This document shows positions 8,678 through 18,516 of a DNA stretch of 64,000 nucleotides, piece by piece. Source of the stretch: Moraxella oculi (lineage in GTDB: Bacteria > Pseudomonadota > Gammaproteobacteria > Pseudomonadales > Moraxellaceae); NCBI RefSeq assembly GCF_023336735.1, contig NZ_JAMBAQ010000009.1, forward strand, positions 1 through 64,000, written 5' to 3'. Position numbers and translations under genes: made by a program. The notes beneath the pieces are model-generated. The model had not been told where the DNA came from. It saw only the letters and a program-made list of their open reading frames with translations, and ran no database searches. Positions within the stretch are counted from its first letter, which is position 1, and each line of letters begins with the position of its first letter.

Positions 8678-10474
8678 TCAAATCGGACGAGTACGCTCAA
8701 TCAGCCAAGATTTTGCATCGCCATCCACACGATCAATCAGCTGATCATGCACTTTTTGATGATAGTTATTCAGCCAGTATTTTTCTTGATCGGTCAACAG
8801 ATCAGGTAAAATCAACCGTGTGTCGAATGGACACAATGTCAAAGTTTCAAAACAAGCAAACTCACCAAATTCCGTTTGGCGTGCTGGCACAGTCGCCACA
8901 AGATTTTCAAGACGAATGCCCCAGCTGCCTTCACGATAAAGACCTGGCTCATTACTGGTAATCATGCCGTACTGCATCGTGCGTTCTTTTGTGGTGGGTG
9001 CATGAACAGAGATGACTTGCGGTCCTTCATGAACATTTAAGAAGTATCCTACCCCATGCCCTGTACCATGACCATAATCCAACCCCTGCTGCCACAGCTG
9101 ATTGCGTGCCAGTGTGTCAAGGTGAGCAGAAGGTATGCCAACTGGGTATGTGGCAGTTGCCAAAGCGATGTGTGCCTTTAATACATAGGTTACATCTTGC
9201 TTTTGTTCGTCACTGACATGACCCACACTTGCCATGCGAGTAATGTCAGTCGTACCATTATAATATTGTGCACCAGAATCAATCAGTAGTAGCCCATCAC
9301 CTTGTAGGGTTGCACAGCTTTCTGACTGGGCTTGGTAATGGACAATCGCCCCATTAGCACGAAATCCTGCAATCGTGTCAAAGCTTGCTGACACATGGTT
9401 CGGCTGACGACTGCGCGCATCATTAAGCATGGTATTGATATCCACTTCATTCAACATCTTGCCAGTTGACACACAGCGTTCAAATTCGCTAAAAAACTCA
9501 CACAAGGCCGCACCATCTTGACGCATGGCCTCACGAATGTGCTCCAGCTCTTTATCGGTTTTGACCGCTTTTAATATCGTGCTTGGATTCACTGCATGCA
9601 CAACTCTAATGTCATCTGCCAGATTTTTCAAGGTGGCGACAGCCACTTTGGCAGGATCAATAAGTAACGATCCTAAAATACCGCCCAAATGCTCTGCCAC
9701 CGCATCATATTCTGCCACCACAATGCCAGCATTTGTCAATGATGTTTTTGCCTCATCATTTAACTTATCGCCATGAACGAACAAGGTCGCCTCATTTGCT
9801 GTGATGAGTAAATGAGCCAAAAACACAGGATTGAATGGGACATCAGCACCACGCAGATTGGTCAGCCATGCAATGTCATCAAGACTTGATATCAGATGAG
9901 CATCCGCACCAAGCTCACCCATGGCTTGACGAACTTGGGTCAGTTTATCTTTCGCTGAGACATCAATGAATGCCGATGGGTGTGGGTAGATGGTCTTTGT
10001 TGGTAGGCTAGGACGCTGCGTCCATACCGTTTTTAGCAGGTCTATCTTGGTCGTTAAGCGAATGTCTTTTTCGCCAAAAACCCTCTTCAAGTCATCAAAT
10101 TGTGCCACCGATAATACCGCCCCATCAATAGCAACTCTCGCCCCATTTGATAATCTTTGTGCCAAAAACTGTCCAAAGGTTGGATTTCCTTGTCCCATCT
10201 TTTGAAGCTGAATGCCTGTACCATCAAGCTGTACTAGTGCCTGCACCCAATAACGAGAGTCTGTCCAAAGCCCTGCAAAATCCTGCATTAAGACGAGCGT
10301 CCCTACCGAGCCTGTAAAACCAGACAGCCATGCACGACCCTGCCAATACAGAGGCAAATACTCTGACATGTGTGGGTCGGCAGAAGGAATGATGAGTGCA
10401 TCGATCTCATGTATTTGCATTTGCTGGCGAATGTTTGCCAATCGCTCAAGACGAATCTGTACACAATCTGACAT
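8678..10474 (-). CDS. Aminopeptidase P family protein (M24B), long form
   Basis: A cytoplasmic metallopeptidase expected to remove N-terminal residues before proline. Two creatinase-like N-terminal domains (about residues 10-310) precede the pita-bread M24 domain. Metal ligands are visible as the two aspartates in SGAQYYNGTTDITR, the histidine in GHGTGHGVGYFLNVHEGP, and the glutamates in SNEPGLY and IRLENL. At 598 residues it belongs to the long three-domain type, known from eukaryotic cytosolic aminopeptidase P and from some bacteria, not to the 440-residue E. coli PepP type. The ATG follows AAAGGACTCATC. It stands alone, convergent with pabB. No signal peptide is seen. Confidence 0.9.
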   Translation of the reverse strand: MSDCVQIRLERLANIRQQMQIHEIDALIIPSADPHMSEYLPLYWQGRAWLSGFTGSVGTLVLMQDFAGLWTDSRYWVQALVQLDGTGIQLQKMGQGNPTFGQFLAQRLSNGARVAIDGAVLSVAQFDDLKRVFGEKDIRLTTKIDLLKTVWTQRPSLPTKTIYPHPSAFIDVSAKDKLTQVRQAMGELGADAHLISSLDDIAWLTNLRGADVPFNPVFLAHLLITANEATLFVHGDKLNDEAKTSLTNAGIVVAEYDAVAEHLGGILGSLLIDPAKVAVATLKNLADDIRVVHAVNPSTILKAVKTDKELEHIREAMRQDGAALCEFFSEFERCVSTGKMLNEVDINTMLNDARSRQPNHVSASFDTIAGFRANGAIVHYQAQSESCATLQGDGLLLIDSGAQYYNGTTDITRMASVGHVSDEQKQDVTYVLKAHIALATATYPVGIPSAHLDTLARNQLWQQGLDYGHGTGHGVGYFLNVHEGPQVISVHAPTTKERTMQYGMITSNEPGLYREGSWGIRLENLVATVPARQTEFGEFACFETLTLCPFDTRLILPDLLTDQEKYWLNNYHQKVHDQLIDRVDGDAKSWLIERTRPI

Positions 10475-10726
10475 GATGAGTCCTTTTTTTGATGTTAATA
10501 TCTGACCACAATTGAAATGTGAAACTGCATTTTAACATAAGCCATCATTTTTCCCAACCGTCATCAATCCGATGCTAGGACAGCTTGTATTCATCTTCAT
10601 GAATGCTGCTAACATCTCAATGCACTGCGGGTAGCACCAAAAACACCCACCCACGCCAAGCTTAATTCATGATGAGTCATGGTCCATGCATCACTTCAAA
10701 ACCATCATCAGATGACATTTGGTCAT
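10475..10726. other. Spacer upstream of the aminopeptidase gene
   Basis: About 250 bases without a supported gene. It must hold the promoter of the minus-strand aminopeptidase gene, but I see no convincing -35/-10 pair, repeat or small gene. Confidence 0.5.
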
Positions 10727-10770
10727 AAAAAAACCCAACCAATTCTACTGCGTGGTAGGGTTGGCTGGGC
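10727..10770 (-). terminator. Terminator after the small membrane protein gene
   Basis: On the minus strand CCCAGCCAA pairs with TTGGTTGGG (one G-T pair), the loop carries an inner CTAC/GTAG stem, and seven Ts follow. It lies 17 bases past the stop at 10787. Confidence 0.75.
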
Positions 10771-10786
10771 ATTTTTTAGTATTGAA

Positions 10787-11191
10787 TTATTTTTTGTCTT
10801 CTGTACTGCTTGCTGTTTCAATCGCTGCTTTTGCCTGTGATTGCTCTTCAACAGTCTCGACCACAGGTGCAGGGTTGGTGGTGTCAGCAGGGGCATTTTG
10901 AGCAGCTGGCGTGTCTTCGGTGGCAGTGGCCTGTGTCGGTGCCTGAGTATCATCAGGAGTTTTGTCAAGCTTTTCTTGTGCTTCGGCTAAGGCAGCATCG
11001 CTGACCTGCATGCTTGCTACAGCCGCCTCTTGGGTGTCAGGCAACGCTACTGTGGACGAATGATGCTCGCCCGCTGGACGCAACCATGCTGAAATGGCAA
11101 TGCCAGCAATCATCGTAAGTAGAAGTGCTATGCCCACCAATGATGCCAGTAACTCTTTGGTCGGATTATTATTTGATGCGTCATGTGCCAT
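10787..11191 (-). CDS. Small single-pass membrane protein with Ala/Thr/Pro-rich tail, unknown function
   Basis: I do not recognise a family. The 134-residue protein has a short polar N-terminus (MAHDASNNNPTKELLASL), one strong membrane segment at about residues 14-36 (VGIALLLTMIAGIAISAW), then a low-complexity tail rich in Ala, Thr, Pro, Gln and Glu that is probably disordered. By the positive-inside rule the tail should be periplasmic, though few charges flank the segment. AGGTGATTT precedes the ATG at good spacing, and a terminator follows closely, so expression as its own unit is likely. It lies downstream of lnt on the same strand but 140 bases away. Confidence 0.7.
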   Translation of the reverse strand: MAHDASNNNPTKELLASLVGIALLLTMIAGIAISAWLRPAGEHHSSTVALPDTQEAAVASMQVSDAALAEAQEKLDKTPDDTQAPTQATATEDTPAAQNAPADTTNPAPVVETVEEQSQAKAAIETASSTEDKK

Positions 11192-11334
11192 AAATCACCT
11201 GTCGTAACGATGGGTTGGTTAATCTTAATTTAAAATAAATTTACTCTATTATATACCAAATTTTACTTTTTTGTGCAATTGCTTTGATACATTAAAAAAA
11301 ATTATTGCAAAAAAGTCATTCACTCAACTCATCA

Positions 11335-12945
11335 TTAATCACGCACGCCGTTAGCCGTATAATATTTTTGGGTGGCACTGCTGGCAGATTGATTTTGTCG
11401 TGCCATCAAACTGCATAAAAAAAGCAACACACTCAACCCTAAAATTGGATAATTACCAAATCTTACAAATGGGGTTACGCCCATCATCATCGGCACTTCG
11501 CCTTGCAAAACAGTCCGCTCAAACTGCGGCACGATGTTTTGAATTTTTCCTTTGTGATTGATGATGGCAGTAATGCCTGTATTGGTCGCACGAATGAAAT
11601 AGCGTCCCGTTTCAAGGCTGCGCATCTGTACCATTTGCAAATGCTGCCAAGGGCCTGCTGTTGTACCAAACCATGCGTCATTAGAGATGGTCAGCAGCAC
11701 CTCTGCATCCTTAGCATTATGGCGTGTGGTATCAGGATAGGCAACTTCATAGCAAATCGCTACCCCCACACTTCTACCCTTGACCATCAACGGCGTTTGG
11801 TTGGCATCTCCCGCACTGATGCTTCTCATGCTTTGCATATTGGCAAGATTGGGGAGTATATTAAACAAGCCGCTAAAAGGAATGTACTCACCAAATGGAA
11901 CAAGATGTTGCTTTTTATACAGACTTATGCCATGCCGATCGATGGCAGCGGCACTATTATAAATGGGTGGATAAGAGTCTTTGGACGCATCGTATTGCTC
12001 AAAATCACGATACATCAACCCTGTAACCCATGCCGATTCTTTTGCCAAAGCTTGATTGGCAATGCGGTTAATGAACGGTGCTGCCTCATCATGAAACATT
12101 GGGATTGCCGCCTCTGGCCATATGATGACATCGCGACCCCACTCATTGCTTGATAGATCTGCATAGATTTTAAGTGTTCGTTCACGATATTGAGTCAGCC
12201 ATTTTAAATCTTGGGGGATATTTCCTTGTACCAAAGAGACAGATAACCGATCGTTTGGTTTTTGCCAAGTCCAATCCACCCAGGACAGTGCGGCATTTAG
12301 CATGAGTACCAAAGCTGATAACACAAAAAACCGCAGATTTTGACGAAATAATTCTACCAGTGATGCTGAAAATAACACCGCCATAAAGCTGACACCAAAC
12401 ACACCAAGCACAGGTGCAAACCCAGTCAGCCAAGACTGTTCAGTAAAAGCATAGCCCACAAACAACCAAGGAAAGCCAGAAAACAACCAAGTTTTTAGCC
12501 ACTCTTGAAACACCCACAGCGAAGCAAATGCCAATGGTTGCCGACCGACAAATCTCACAAAAGCCCAAGCGAAAAATGCCTGAAATAACCCCATGATCAT
12601 TGCCATCACAACAATCATGATGGCAGCAATCCAAGAGGGTATTGAGCCATATTCATGAATCGAATGGTATAGCCAAGAAGCTCCCACCACCCAAGTACCG
12701 AATCCATACAGCTGCCCAAGCCAAAAAGCCCGAACGGGACTGTCTTCATTCACCAATAAGGCATACAAGACCATCACAGAAAAAATCGCCACAGGCCACA
12801 GATAATAAGGTGCCAAAGATAAGCTAAACACCATGCCTGCAATGAGTGCCAAAACAGTGGCAAGCCCAATCGGCAAGCGTGAGGCAAGTGCCGTTTTCCC
12901 AGATTGGTTTGAGAGTGCTGGGTGGCGTATGGATTTTAAATTCAT
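11335..12945 (-). CDS. lnt: Apolipoprotein N-acyltransferase
   Basis: Lnt adds the third acyl chain to the N-terminal cysteine of lipoproteins in the inner membrane. The 536-residue protein has about seven membrane segments in the first 225 residues and a nitrilase-like periplasmic domain after that. The catalytic triad is visible: Glu278 in WPEAAIPMF, the lysine pair at 344-345 in KKQHLVPFGEY, and Cys398 in VGVAICYE. A last membrane segment (YPILGLSVLLFLCSLMA) lies near the C-terminus. Start choice: the ATG at 12943-12945; an upstream TTG would add 12 residues; neither has a strong ribosome-binding site. It is 97 bases after yggT on the same strand. The usual neighbour corC/ybeX is absent. 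Confidence 0.95.
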   Translation of the reverse strand: MNLKSIRHPALSNQSGKTALASRLPIGLATVLALIAGMVFSLSLAPYYLWPVAIFSVMVLYALLVNEDSPVRAFWLGQLYGFGTWVVGASWLYHSIHEYGSIPSWIAAIMIVVMAMIMGLFQAFFAWAFVRFVGRQPLAFASLWVFQEWLKTWLFSGFPWLFVGYAFTEQSWLTGFAPVLGVFGVSFMAVLFSASLVELFRQNLRFFVLSALVLMLNAALSWVDWTWQKPNDRLSVSLVQGNIPQDLKWLTQYRERTLKIYADLSSNEWGRDVIIWPEAAIPMFHDEAAPFINRIANQALAKESAWVTGLMYRDFEQYDASKDSYPPIYNSAAAIDRHGISLYKKQHLVPFGEYIPFSGLFNILPNLANMQSMRSISAGDANQTPLMVKGRSVGVAICYEVAYPDTTRHNAKDAEVLLTISNDAWFGTTAGPWQHLQMVQMRSLETGRYFIRATNTGITAIINHKGKIQNIVPQFERTVLQGEVPMMMGVTPFVRFGNYPILGLSVLLFLCSLMARQNQSASSATQKYYTANGVRD

Positions 12946-13042
12946 GGCATTATTTCTGTTTAATAACTCTGATGATGACAATTACCGTAGGTAAGTTGAA
13001 GCGGTGTCGTACACCTCTCATGCCCTACCATACAAAACAACT

Positions 13043-13612
13043 CTATATTCCAGCCCAAATATTTGCACCGATGATGGTAATGGAGTTTTGCATCAGCAAT
13101 AAGGCAAAAATCGCTGCAATCGGTGATAGGTCAAGCATGCCTAAATTTGGTATGATGCGGCGAAATGGTGCAATGATTGGCTCTGAAAGCTGCATGATGA
13201 GATACACCAAAGGATGCGAAACATTCATCAGCATCACCACCCAACTTGCCACCACCGAACCGATGATGATATAACGCAACATTGCCAAAAATTTAATGAT
13301 GGCTTGTAGCGTCCCAGCAAAAAATAGCTTGACCGCATTGATTGACTCATTGAGTATGAAAGCATTGGCTGAAATGTTAATCCAGTACAAAATCAACATT
13401 AGCATCACCGCTGCTGTACTGATGTGTCTTTCTGACCCCACATTCGGCAAGATGCTTGAAAATAAATCTACCACACGCGTCATGCGTCTGACGGCTTGCA
13501 TGTAAGGGCTTTTGACATCAACCTGTGCAAATTCAAACATAAAACGCACAAACAACACAATCAGTGCAAAATTAACCACTGCATTAATGAGAATAAAAGG
13601 GAGTGTATTCAT
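13043..13612 (-). CDS. yggT: YggT family membrane protein
   Basis: A small inner-membrane protein of unclear role, linked in the literature to osmotic tolerance and, in other lineages, to membrane complex assembly. The 189-residue sequence carries two YggT repeats, the first with FILINAVVNFALIVLFVRFM and the second with FLAMLRYIIIGSVVASWVVM followed by SHPLVYLIMQLSEPIIAPFR and RRIIPNLGMLDLSPIAAIFA, the diagnostic motif. It lies 58 bases after proC, the standard neighbourhood of yggT in gamma-proteobacteria, which supports the assignment. Confidence 0.9.
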   Translation of the reverse strand: MNTLPFILINAVVNFALIVLFVRFMFEFAQVDVKSPYMQAVRRMTRVVDLFSSILPNVGSERHISTAAVMLMLILYWINISANAFILNESINAVKLFFAGTLQAIIKFLAMLRYIIIGSVVASWVVMLMNVSHPLVYLIMQLSEPIIAPFRRIIPNLGMLDLSPIAAIFALLLMQNSITIIGANIWAGI

Positions 13613-13670
13613 AACCTATGCCACTTACTCATCCATATCAAATCCACAATATCAACACCATATTATCGTC

Positions 13671-14507
13671 TTATTGACCCAGCTCGCCACCAAGCTCTCG
13701 ACTACGATTGGCACATGCTTTCATGCCATCTTGCATGATTTTTCCAAAATCTTGTTCGGCAAACACTGCCAACGCCGCTGCGGTTGTGCCTCCTTTTGAG
13801 GTGACCTGTGTTCGCAAAAGTGCTGGGTCGGTCGTCTTAGCAAGCTCGCCTGCCCCAATGAGACTTTGGGTGGCCAGTGCTGTCGCTGTGTCTTTATTTA
13901 ACCCCATTAAGACCGCCTGCTCAATCATGTGTTCAAGCAAGTAGAAAAAATACGCAGGGGCTGATCCTGCCAATGCTGTTACCGCATGTATCCGTGATTC
14001 ATCATCTAGCCATGCCACAATGCCTGAAGCACTCATGACAGCACCTGCCACCGCCTTATCCTCATCACTGATGTTGTTAGCGAATAATCCTGTCGCCCCC
14101 AACCCAACTGCCGATGGGAGATTTGGCATGCTACGAACAATTTTGGCATATCCACCGAGCATATTTGTTAGAGCTTCCACCGACAGACCTGCTGCCACTG
14201 AGAGTATCAGCTGACCAGATAAGTAAGGAATGATGCTTTGACAAGCCTCTTTCATCACCTGTGGCTTTACCGACAATATCAGCACATCAGCATCAATGAT
14301 GATTTGATGAGCGTCATCTGGTGCAACTGAATGTACTCCTTTGGCGGCAAAAGCTTCACGCTTGGATTCATTACGATCAGATACCGCAAGATTCACATTC
14401 AAATTTTGTTCTTTTTTGAGTTTTAGCAAGCCGTCAATGATGGCATTGGTCATGTTGCCACCACCGATAAAAGCGATTTTTTTATCATCCAAAGTATTCA
14501 CAAGCAT
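13671..14507 (-). CDS. proC: Pyrroline-5-carboxylate reductase
   Basis: ProC performs the last step of proline synthesis, reducing pyrroline-5-carboxylate with NAD(P)H. The 278-residue protein has the N-terminal Rossmann motif KIAFIGGGNMTNAIIDGLL, the mid-protein SVAAGLSVEALTNML and RSMPNLPSAVGLGATGL, and the C-terminal dimer domain with ALAGSAPAYFFYLLEHM and QVTSKGGTTAAALAVF, all family hallmarks. The ATG at 14507 lies just before the tilS stop codon is passed, and AGGA abuts it directly, so translation is probably coupled to tilS; a GTG two codons later has better spacing to the same AGGA and cannot be excluded as the true start. Confidence 0.95.
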   Translation of the reverse strand: MLVNTLDDKKIAFIGGGNMTNAIIDGLLKLKKEQNLNVNLAVSDRNESKREAFAAKGVHSVAPDDAHQIIIDADVLILSVKPQVMKEACQSIIPYLSGQLILSVAAGLSVEALTNMLGGYAKIVRSMPNLPSAVGLGATGLFANNISDEDKAVAGAVMSASGIVAWLDDESRIHAVTALAGSAPAYFFYLLEHMIEQAVLMGLNKDTATALATQSLIGAGELAKTTDPALLRTQVTSKGGTTAAALAVFAEQDFGKIMQDGMKACANRSRELGGELGQ

Positions 14508-14509
14508 TC

Positions 14510-15907
14510 CTAAGCATCCGATGTGGTGATTTGGTTATCAGCCTGCCATTTTACACCATCTGTACCCATGACGCAAAACTTAGCACCTGTCGTTTTGCTG
14601 TTTTTATTCAGCCGCCATGCCTGCCCAGCCGTCAGCAGTAATGTGGGGAAGTCGTCAACACACACCAACCATAAATTGTCTCTAAGCCAAGCTGGCACAC
14701 CCAATGTCTGCATCAGTTTTTTGCCGTGCAATTGTTTTATCAAAACACCTTGATGTAATGGTACGATGGTTTGGCGAGATACAGGATAAAGTTGCACTTT
14801 TTTTCCCAAAAAATCTGGCAAAACCTGCCAAATCAACGCACACTCCTCCGTCTGTTTTAACACCACCTCACCAGATGACCACTTGACACAAGAAGGCGCC
14901 AAAAGACACTCCCAAGCCTCTTTGCGATAACAATAAATCTGCATGCCATAACGACAAACGACATGTCCATGCTCGCCCTGCCAAAACAGCCGCGTCTGAT
15001 GATTGCCATCCCTACGATGAATCAACCCCAACACATCTTTGACCAGCCGCTGACTAGGTGGCAAAATCTCTCCTTTTGACAACCACGCATGAACAACAGA
15101 TGACTGCACTGATGTTGGCAAATGAACAACTTGACCAATATTTAGCACTTGGCAAAATGGCATTTGGGTTAAGGCATCTTGTGCCGATGCCAGTTTATCG
15201 TCAATAAACATTGAGACAATCTCGCTTGCCTGTGCCAATAGCTGACCGCTGCGAGTGATGTTCTGTATCGCTTGGGGGTTGATTTGCTCAAAGACAGGCA
15301 ATACATGATTACGAAGCTTGCCACGCACATGATCATCGTTGGTATTGGTGGGGTCGTTGACATAAGGCAGGTTATGACTTTTAGCAAATTTGCTGATTTG
15401 CTTGCGTGTCATCTGCAACATGGGGCGACATAGTCGTAACTGCTTGTCTTGTATGCGCCTATCTTGCCAAACTTTCATGCCTGAAAGACCAACAACACCA
15501 GCCCCATTGACCAAACGCATGAGCATGGTTTCGGCTTGATCATCGGCATGATGGGCCACAAAAAGAACATCGCCATCAGCCATCACCCCTGCCAATGCCC
15601 GATAGCGAGCGTCTCGAGCAAAGGTCTCATTATTTTTGGGAAGTTTGACAGATAAAATACGGCACTCAAAGCCATGCTGAGCAGCCCAGCACGCCACCAA
15701 ATTCGCCCACTCATCATTGGCTGCCTGCCAGCCATGATGCACATGTAGTAATATCGGTAATGTTGGCAGCTCGCCTTGTTCATACAAGAGTTTGCACGCC
15801 CAAGCCAACGACAGCGAATCTCGCCCACCACTACACGCCAAAAAAAGCCGATGGCTGGCAAGGTCTGTATGATATGCTCTAAAAATTTGTGTTAACTGAG
15901 TTAGCAT
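14510..15907 (-). CDS. tilS: tRNA(Ile)-lysidine synthase
   Basis: TilS changes cytidine 34 of the CAU-anticodon isoleucine tRNA to lysidine, so that it reads AUA. The ATP pyrophosphatase P-loop SGGRDS is at residues 26-31, followed by HHADDQAETMLMRLVNGAG and the GLSGM motif. The C-terminal region (to residue 465) is the tRNA-binding TilS extension. Its stop is next to the proC start, so the two are likely cotranscribed with yggT and perhaps lnt. Upstream, a strong terminator separates it from accA, so tilS should have its own promoter in the 60-base spacer or within accA. Confidence 0.95.
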   Translation of the reverse strand: MLTQLTQIFRAYHTDLASHRLFLACSGGRDSLSLAWACKLLYEQGELPTLPILLHVHHGWQAANDEWANLVACWAAQHGFECRILSVKLPKNNETFARDARYRALAGVMADGDVLFVAHHADDQAETMLMRLVNGAGVVGLSGMKVWQDRRIQDKQLRLCRPMLQMTRKQISKFAKSHNLPYVNDPTNTNDDHVRGKLRNHVLPVFEQINPQAIQNITRSGQLLAQASEIVSMFIDDKLASAQDALTQMPFCQVLNIGQVVHLPTSVQSSVVHAWLSKGEILPPSQRLVKDVLGLIHRRDGNHQTRLFWQGEHGHVVCRYGMQIYCYRKEAWECLLAPSCVKWSSGEVVLKQTEECALIWQVLPDFLGKKVQLYPVSRQTIVPLHQGVLIKQLHGKKLMQTLGVPAWLRDNLWLVCVDDFPTLLLTAGQAWRLNKNSKTTGAKFCVMGTDGVKWQADNQITTSDA

Positions 15908-15915
15908 GGCATCAT

Positions 15916-15947
15916 AAAAAGCTAGAACATGACCATTCTAGCTTTTT
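15916..15947 (-). terminator. Bidirectional-type terminator after accA
   Basis: AAAAAGCTAGAA and TTCTAGCTTTTT form a 12-bp stem with an 8-base loop, 23 bases past the accA stop; the minus-strand side ends in a T run. Confidence 0.85.
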
Positions 15948-15969
15948 TAAGCGATTTTGAATAGTCAAA

Positions 15970-16767
15970 TCACAACGAAACAGTCGAATTAAATGACATT
16001 AAGCGTTGATAACGCTGTTCTAGCAACTCATCAATTGACAACTGATTGAGTTCATTAAGCTGGTGGGTTAGGAGGTCTTTTAAGGCATCCATGACTACCT
16101 TTGGTGATTCATGAGCCCCCACACCCTCGGCAATGACCTCGTCAATCAAACCAAGTTGGTGTAGATTATTAGCATTTAGCTTTAAAGCTTCGGAAGCATC
16201 GGCGGCTTTTTCAGCGGTTTTCCATAAAATAGAGGCACAGCCCTCAGGTGAAATGACCGAGTAAATGCTATTTTCTAGCATATTAACTTTATCCGCCACC
16301 CCAATTGCCAATGCACCACCAGAACCACCCTCACCAATCACCGTTGCGATGATTGGGGTTTTTAAGCTACTAAATACCGCAATTGACTTGGCGATTGCTT
16401 CAGCCTGCCCTCTTTCCTCCGCACCCACACCAGGATAAGCACCTTGGGTGTCAATAAAAGTAAACACAGGCAACCCAAAACGCTCGGCCAATTGTACCAA
16501 ACGAATGATTTTTCGATATCCTTCAGGGTTTGCCATGCCAAAATTATGAGAAATACGCTCACGAGTAGAGCGACCACGATGCTGACCAACCACCAGTACT
16601 GGTTCACCATTAAAGCGTGCCAACCCACCAATGATTGCTCTATCGTCAGCAAAAGCTCTGTCTCCGTGCAACTCATCAAATTCTGTAAACAATGCTGAAA
16701 CATAATCTAAGAATAATGGACGCTTAGCATGGCGTGCTAGCTGAACACTTTCCCAAACTGTACTCAT
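15970..16767 (-). CDS. accA: Acetyl-CoA carboxylase carboxyltransferase subunit alpha
   Basis: AccA with AccD transfers carboxyl from biotin to acetyl-CoA, making malonyl-CoA for fatty acids. The protein contains the family core: [20 protein letters not shown], the [11 protein letters not shown] and [18 protein letters not shown] motifs, [15 protein letters not shown] and [14 protein letters not shown]. At 265 residues it is shorter than the about 315-residue E. coli protein because it begins directly at [16 protein letters not shown] and lacks the N-terminal extension; I believe the same short form is usual in Moraxellaceae. Start choice: the ATG at 16767 has GGGA 8 bases upstream; ATG at 16776 is an alternative. 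accD is elsewhere. Confidence 0.95.
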   Translation of the reverse strand: MSTVWESVQLARHAKRPLFLDYVSALFTEFDELHGDRAFADDRAIIGGLARFNGEPVLVVGQHRGRSTRERISHNFGMANPEGYRKIIRLVQLAERFGLPVFTFIDTQGAYPGVGAEERGQAEAIAKSIAVFSSLKTPIIATVIGEGGSGGALAIGVADKVNMLENSIYSVISPEGCASILWKTAEKAADASEALKLNANNLHQLGLIDEVIAEGVGAHESPKVVMDALKDLLTHQLNELNQLSIDELLEQRYQRLMSFNSTVSL

Positions 16768-16803
16768 CTTTATCATCCCAATGAACAAATGTAAACTTAA
16801 TTT

Positions 16804-16812
16804 AGTTTAGCA
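16804..16812 (-). promoter_or_regulatory. Extended -10 promoter element for accA
   Basis: TGCTAAACT reads toward accA, about 37 bases before its start, with AT-rich DNA and a TTGAAA upstream at short spacing. The same motif precedes rluC and the M16 protease gene in this window. Confidence 0.45.
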
Positions 16813-16865
16813 TATTTTTTACATTTTCAAAAACATTTTTCTTCCCAATCAAGCATTGACTGTCA

Positions 16866-18419
16866 TCAAACCACATCAAGCATCACACCCCATTTGGCAA
16901 ACTGAGCGACATCGGAAGCAAGCTGCGAGTAAATCAGCTCATCATGCAGACCTTGACCCACTGAAACCTGCCATTGATTCTTTTTGATGATGGTCAAATA
17001 AATGGGGGCAGCTTTGGTGGTACGGCTTTGATTCGCCTGAACAGCCAAACGCAACAATAGGCACAAATACACCAATTTACGACCACCTAAATTCTCCAAT
17101 ACTTCCAAGGCATCTGCTTTAAGCTTGCGTCTGTGATACAAGGCAATCTGCGCCATCATCGCTTGACCCACCTGCGAGAAACCTGCAATGTCAGAAAACT
17201 CTAACAGGTAAGCACTGTGTTTTTGGTAATTGCTATGTCCAATTGCCAAGCCAATTTCGTGCAGGTTCGCCGCACGCCTCAATAAATCACGGTCTTCATC
17301 ATCAAAGCCTAGCTGGTCTTTGACAGCATCAAATAATCTGGCACAGGTTGCCATCACACGCCCAGCTTGCTTGACATTAACAGAATAACGCTCCGCCATC
17401 GCTGCAATACTGCGTTCTCTGACATCCTCATCTCCTGATCGCCCAAGCATGTCGTACATCACCCCTTCACGCAAGGCACCATCAGAGTAGCCTAGTTGCT
17501 TGACATTGAGTGTTTGCATGATGGCATAAAGTCCCGCTACGCCTGCTGGAAATACTGACTGACGGTGCGATTTGACACCATCAAAATCAATCTTATCAAT
17601 CCGACCAAGCTTGATGAGATGTCGCTTTAATTTTTCCATACCTTCAATGGTGATGAATTCATCCGCCAAACCCAGCTCTCGTAACACAAATAGCGCAGCT
17701 TTTGCCGTGCCGCTTGACGCAATGGCATTATCCCAACCGACTTTCTTATATCTTTTTTCAATTGACAGCAGTTCAGCTTTGGTGGCTTTCATGGCACGAT
17801 CAAATGCCACCTCAGTGATTTTGCCATCATTAAAAAACTTCTTAGTGAATGCCACACAGCCCATCTGCAAACTTTCCATTTCAATCGGTTCAAAACCCTG
17901 CCCGATAATGAATTCTGTCGAACCTCCACCAATGTCGATGACCAGTCGCTTATCTGTACTGGCATTAGAATGAGAAACACCCAAATAGATGAGACGCGCC
18001 TCCTCACGCCCTGCGATGATCTCAATCGGCTTTGGCAGCAGCACATTGGCACGCTTAATGAACTCTTGAGCATTGACCGCCTTACGCAATGCGTTAGTTG
18101 CCACCACACGCAGCAGATTTGGATTGACTTCCGTAAGATGCTGAGCGAAACGATGTAGACAGTCCAATCCACGCTGCATCGCCTCCTCAGATAATACATT
18201 GTTGTCATCCAGACCCGCTGCCAGCTGCACCTTTTCAGAGATGGAAGCGACTTTACGAATTTCGCCATGATCAAGGCGTGCAATCGCCAAGTGAAAGCTA
18301 TTAGAGCCTAAGTCAATCGAACCAATAAGTTCCTCTCGCCCCACCAAAGCACCAGCTTCGATAATGGATTTAGCAATTTTTTCGTGATGAGCGGCAGTAT
18401 CTATCATGACAGACTTCAT
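16866..18419 (-). CDS. ppx: Exopolyphosphatase, Ppx/GppA family
   Basis: Releases orthophosphate from polyphosphate chains; family members may also act on pppGpp. The 517-residue protein has the ASKHA phosphatase motifs GSIDLGSNSFHLAIARLD and KRLVIDIGGGSTEFIIGQG in the first 170 residues, SSGTAKAALFVL in the middle, and an HD-like C-terminal helical domain (ANLHEIGLAIGHSNYQKHSA) that is found in the longer Ppx proteins. The ATG follows AGGAAGAAG. ppk, the usual partner, is not adjacent, so the Ppx rather than GppA choice rests on overall length and is less sure than the family. Confidence 0.9.
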   Translation of the reverse strand: MKSVMIDTAAHHEKIAKSIIEAGALVGREELIGSIDLGSNSFHLAIARLDHGEIRKVASISEKVQLAAGLDDNNVLSEEAMQRGLDCLHRFAQHLTEVNPNLLRVVATNALRKAVNAQEFIKRANVLLPKPIEIIAGREEARLIYLGVSHSNASTDKRLVIDIGGGSTEFIIGQGFEPIEMESLQMGCVAFTKKFFNDGKITEVAFDRAMKATKAELLSIEKRYKKVGWDNAIASSGTAKAALFVLRELGLADEFITIEGMEKLKRHLIKLGRIDKIDFDGVKSHRQSVFPAGVAGLYAIMQTLNVKQLGYSDGALREGVMYDMLGRSGDEDVRERSIAAMAERYSVNVKQAGRVMATCARLFDAVKDQLGFDDEDRDLLRRAANLHEIGLAIGHSNYQKHSAYLLEFSDIAGFSQVGQAMMAQIALYHRRKLKADALEVLENLGGRKLVYLCLLLRLAVQANQSRTTKAAPIYLTIIKKNQWQVSVGQGLHDELIYSQLASDVAQFAKWGVMLDVV

Positions 18420-18516
18420 AAACTTCTTCCTAATTTGTCAGTATCAATATTTATCGGTAAATCACACGCAGTCATTCTTACGACTGGTGTTTGGCGTGTT
18501 AACATCATCAAACATA

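Noticed and set aside
8410-8961. A 183-codon frame spanning the pabB end and the aminopeptidase gene
   Set aside because: It overlaps two well-supported genes out of frame or on the opposite strand, and its translation is Gln/His-rich noise.
11503-12153. A 216-codon frame on the plus strand
   Set aside because: It is antisense to lnt and has no recognisable protein features.
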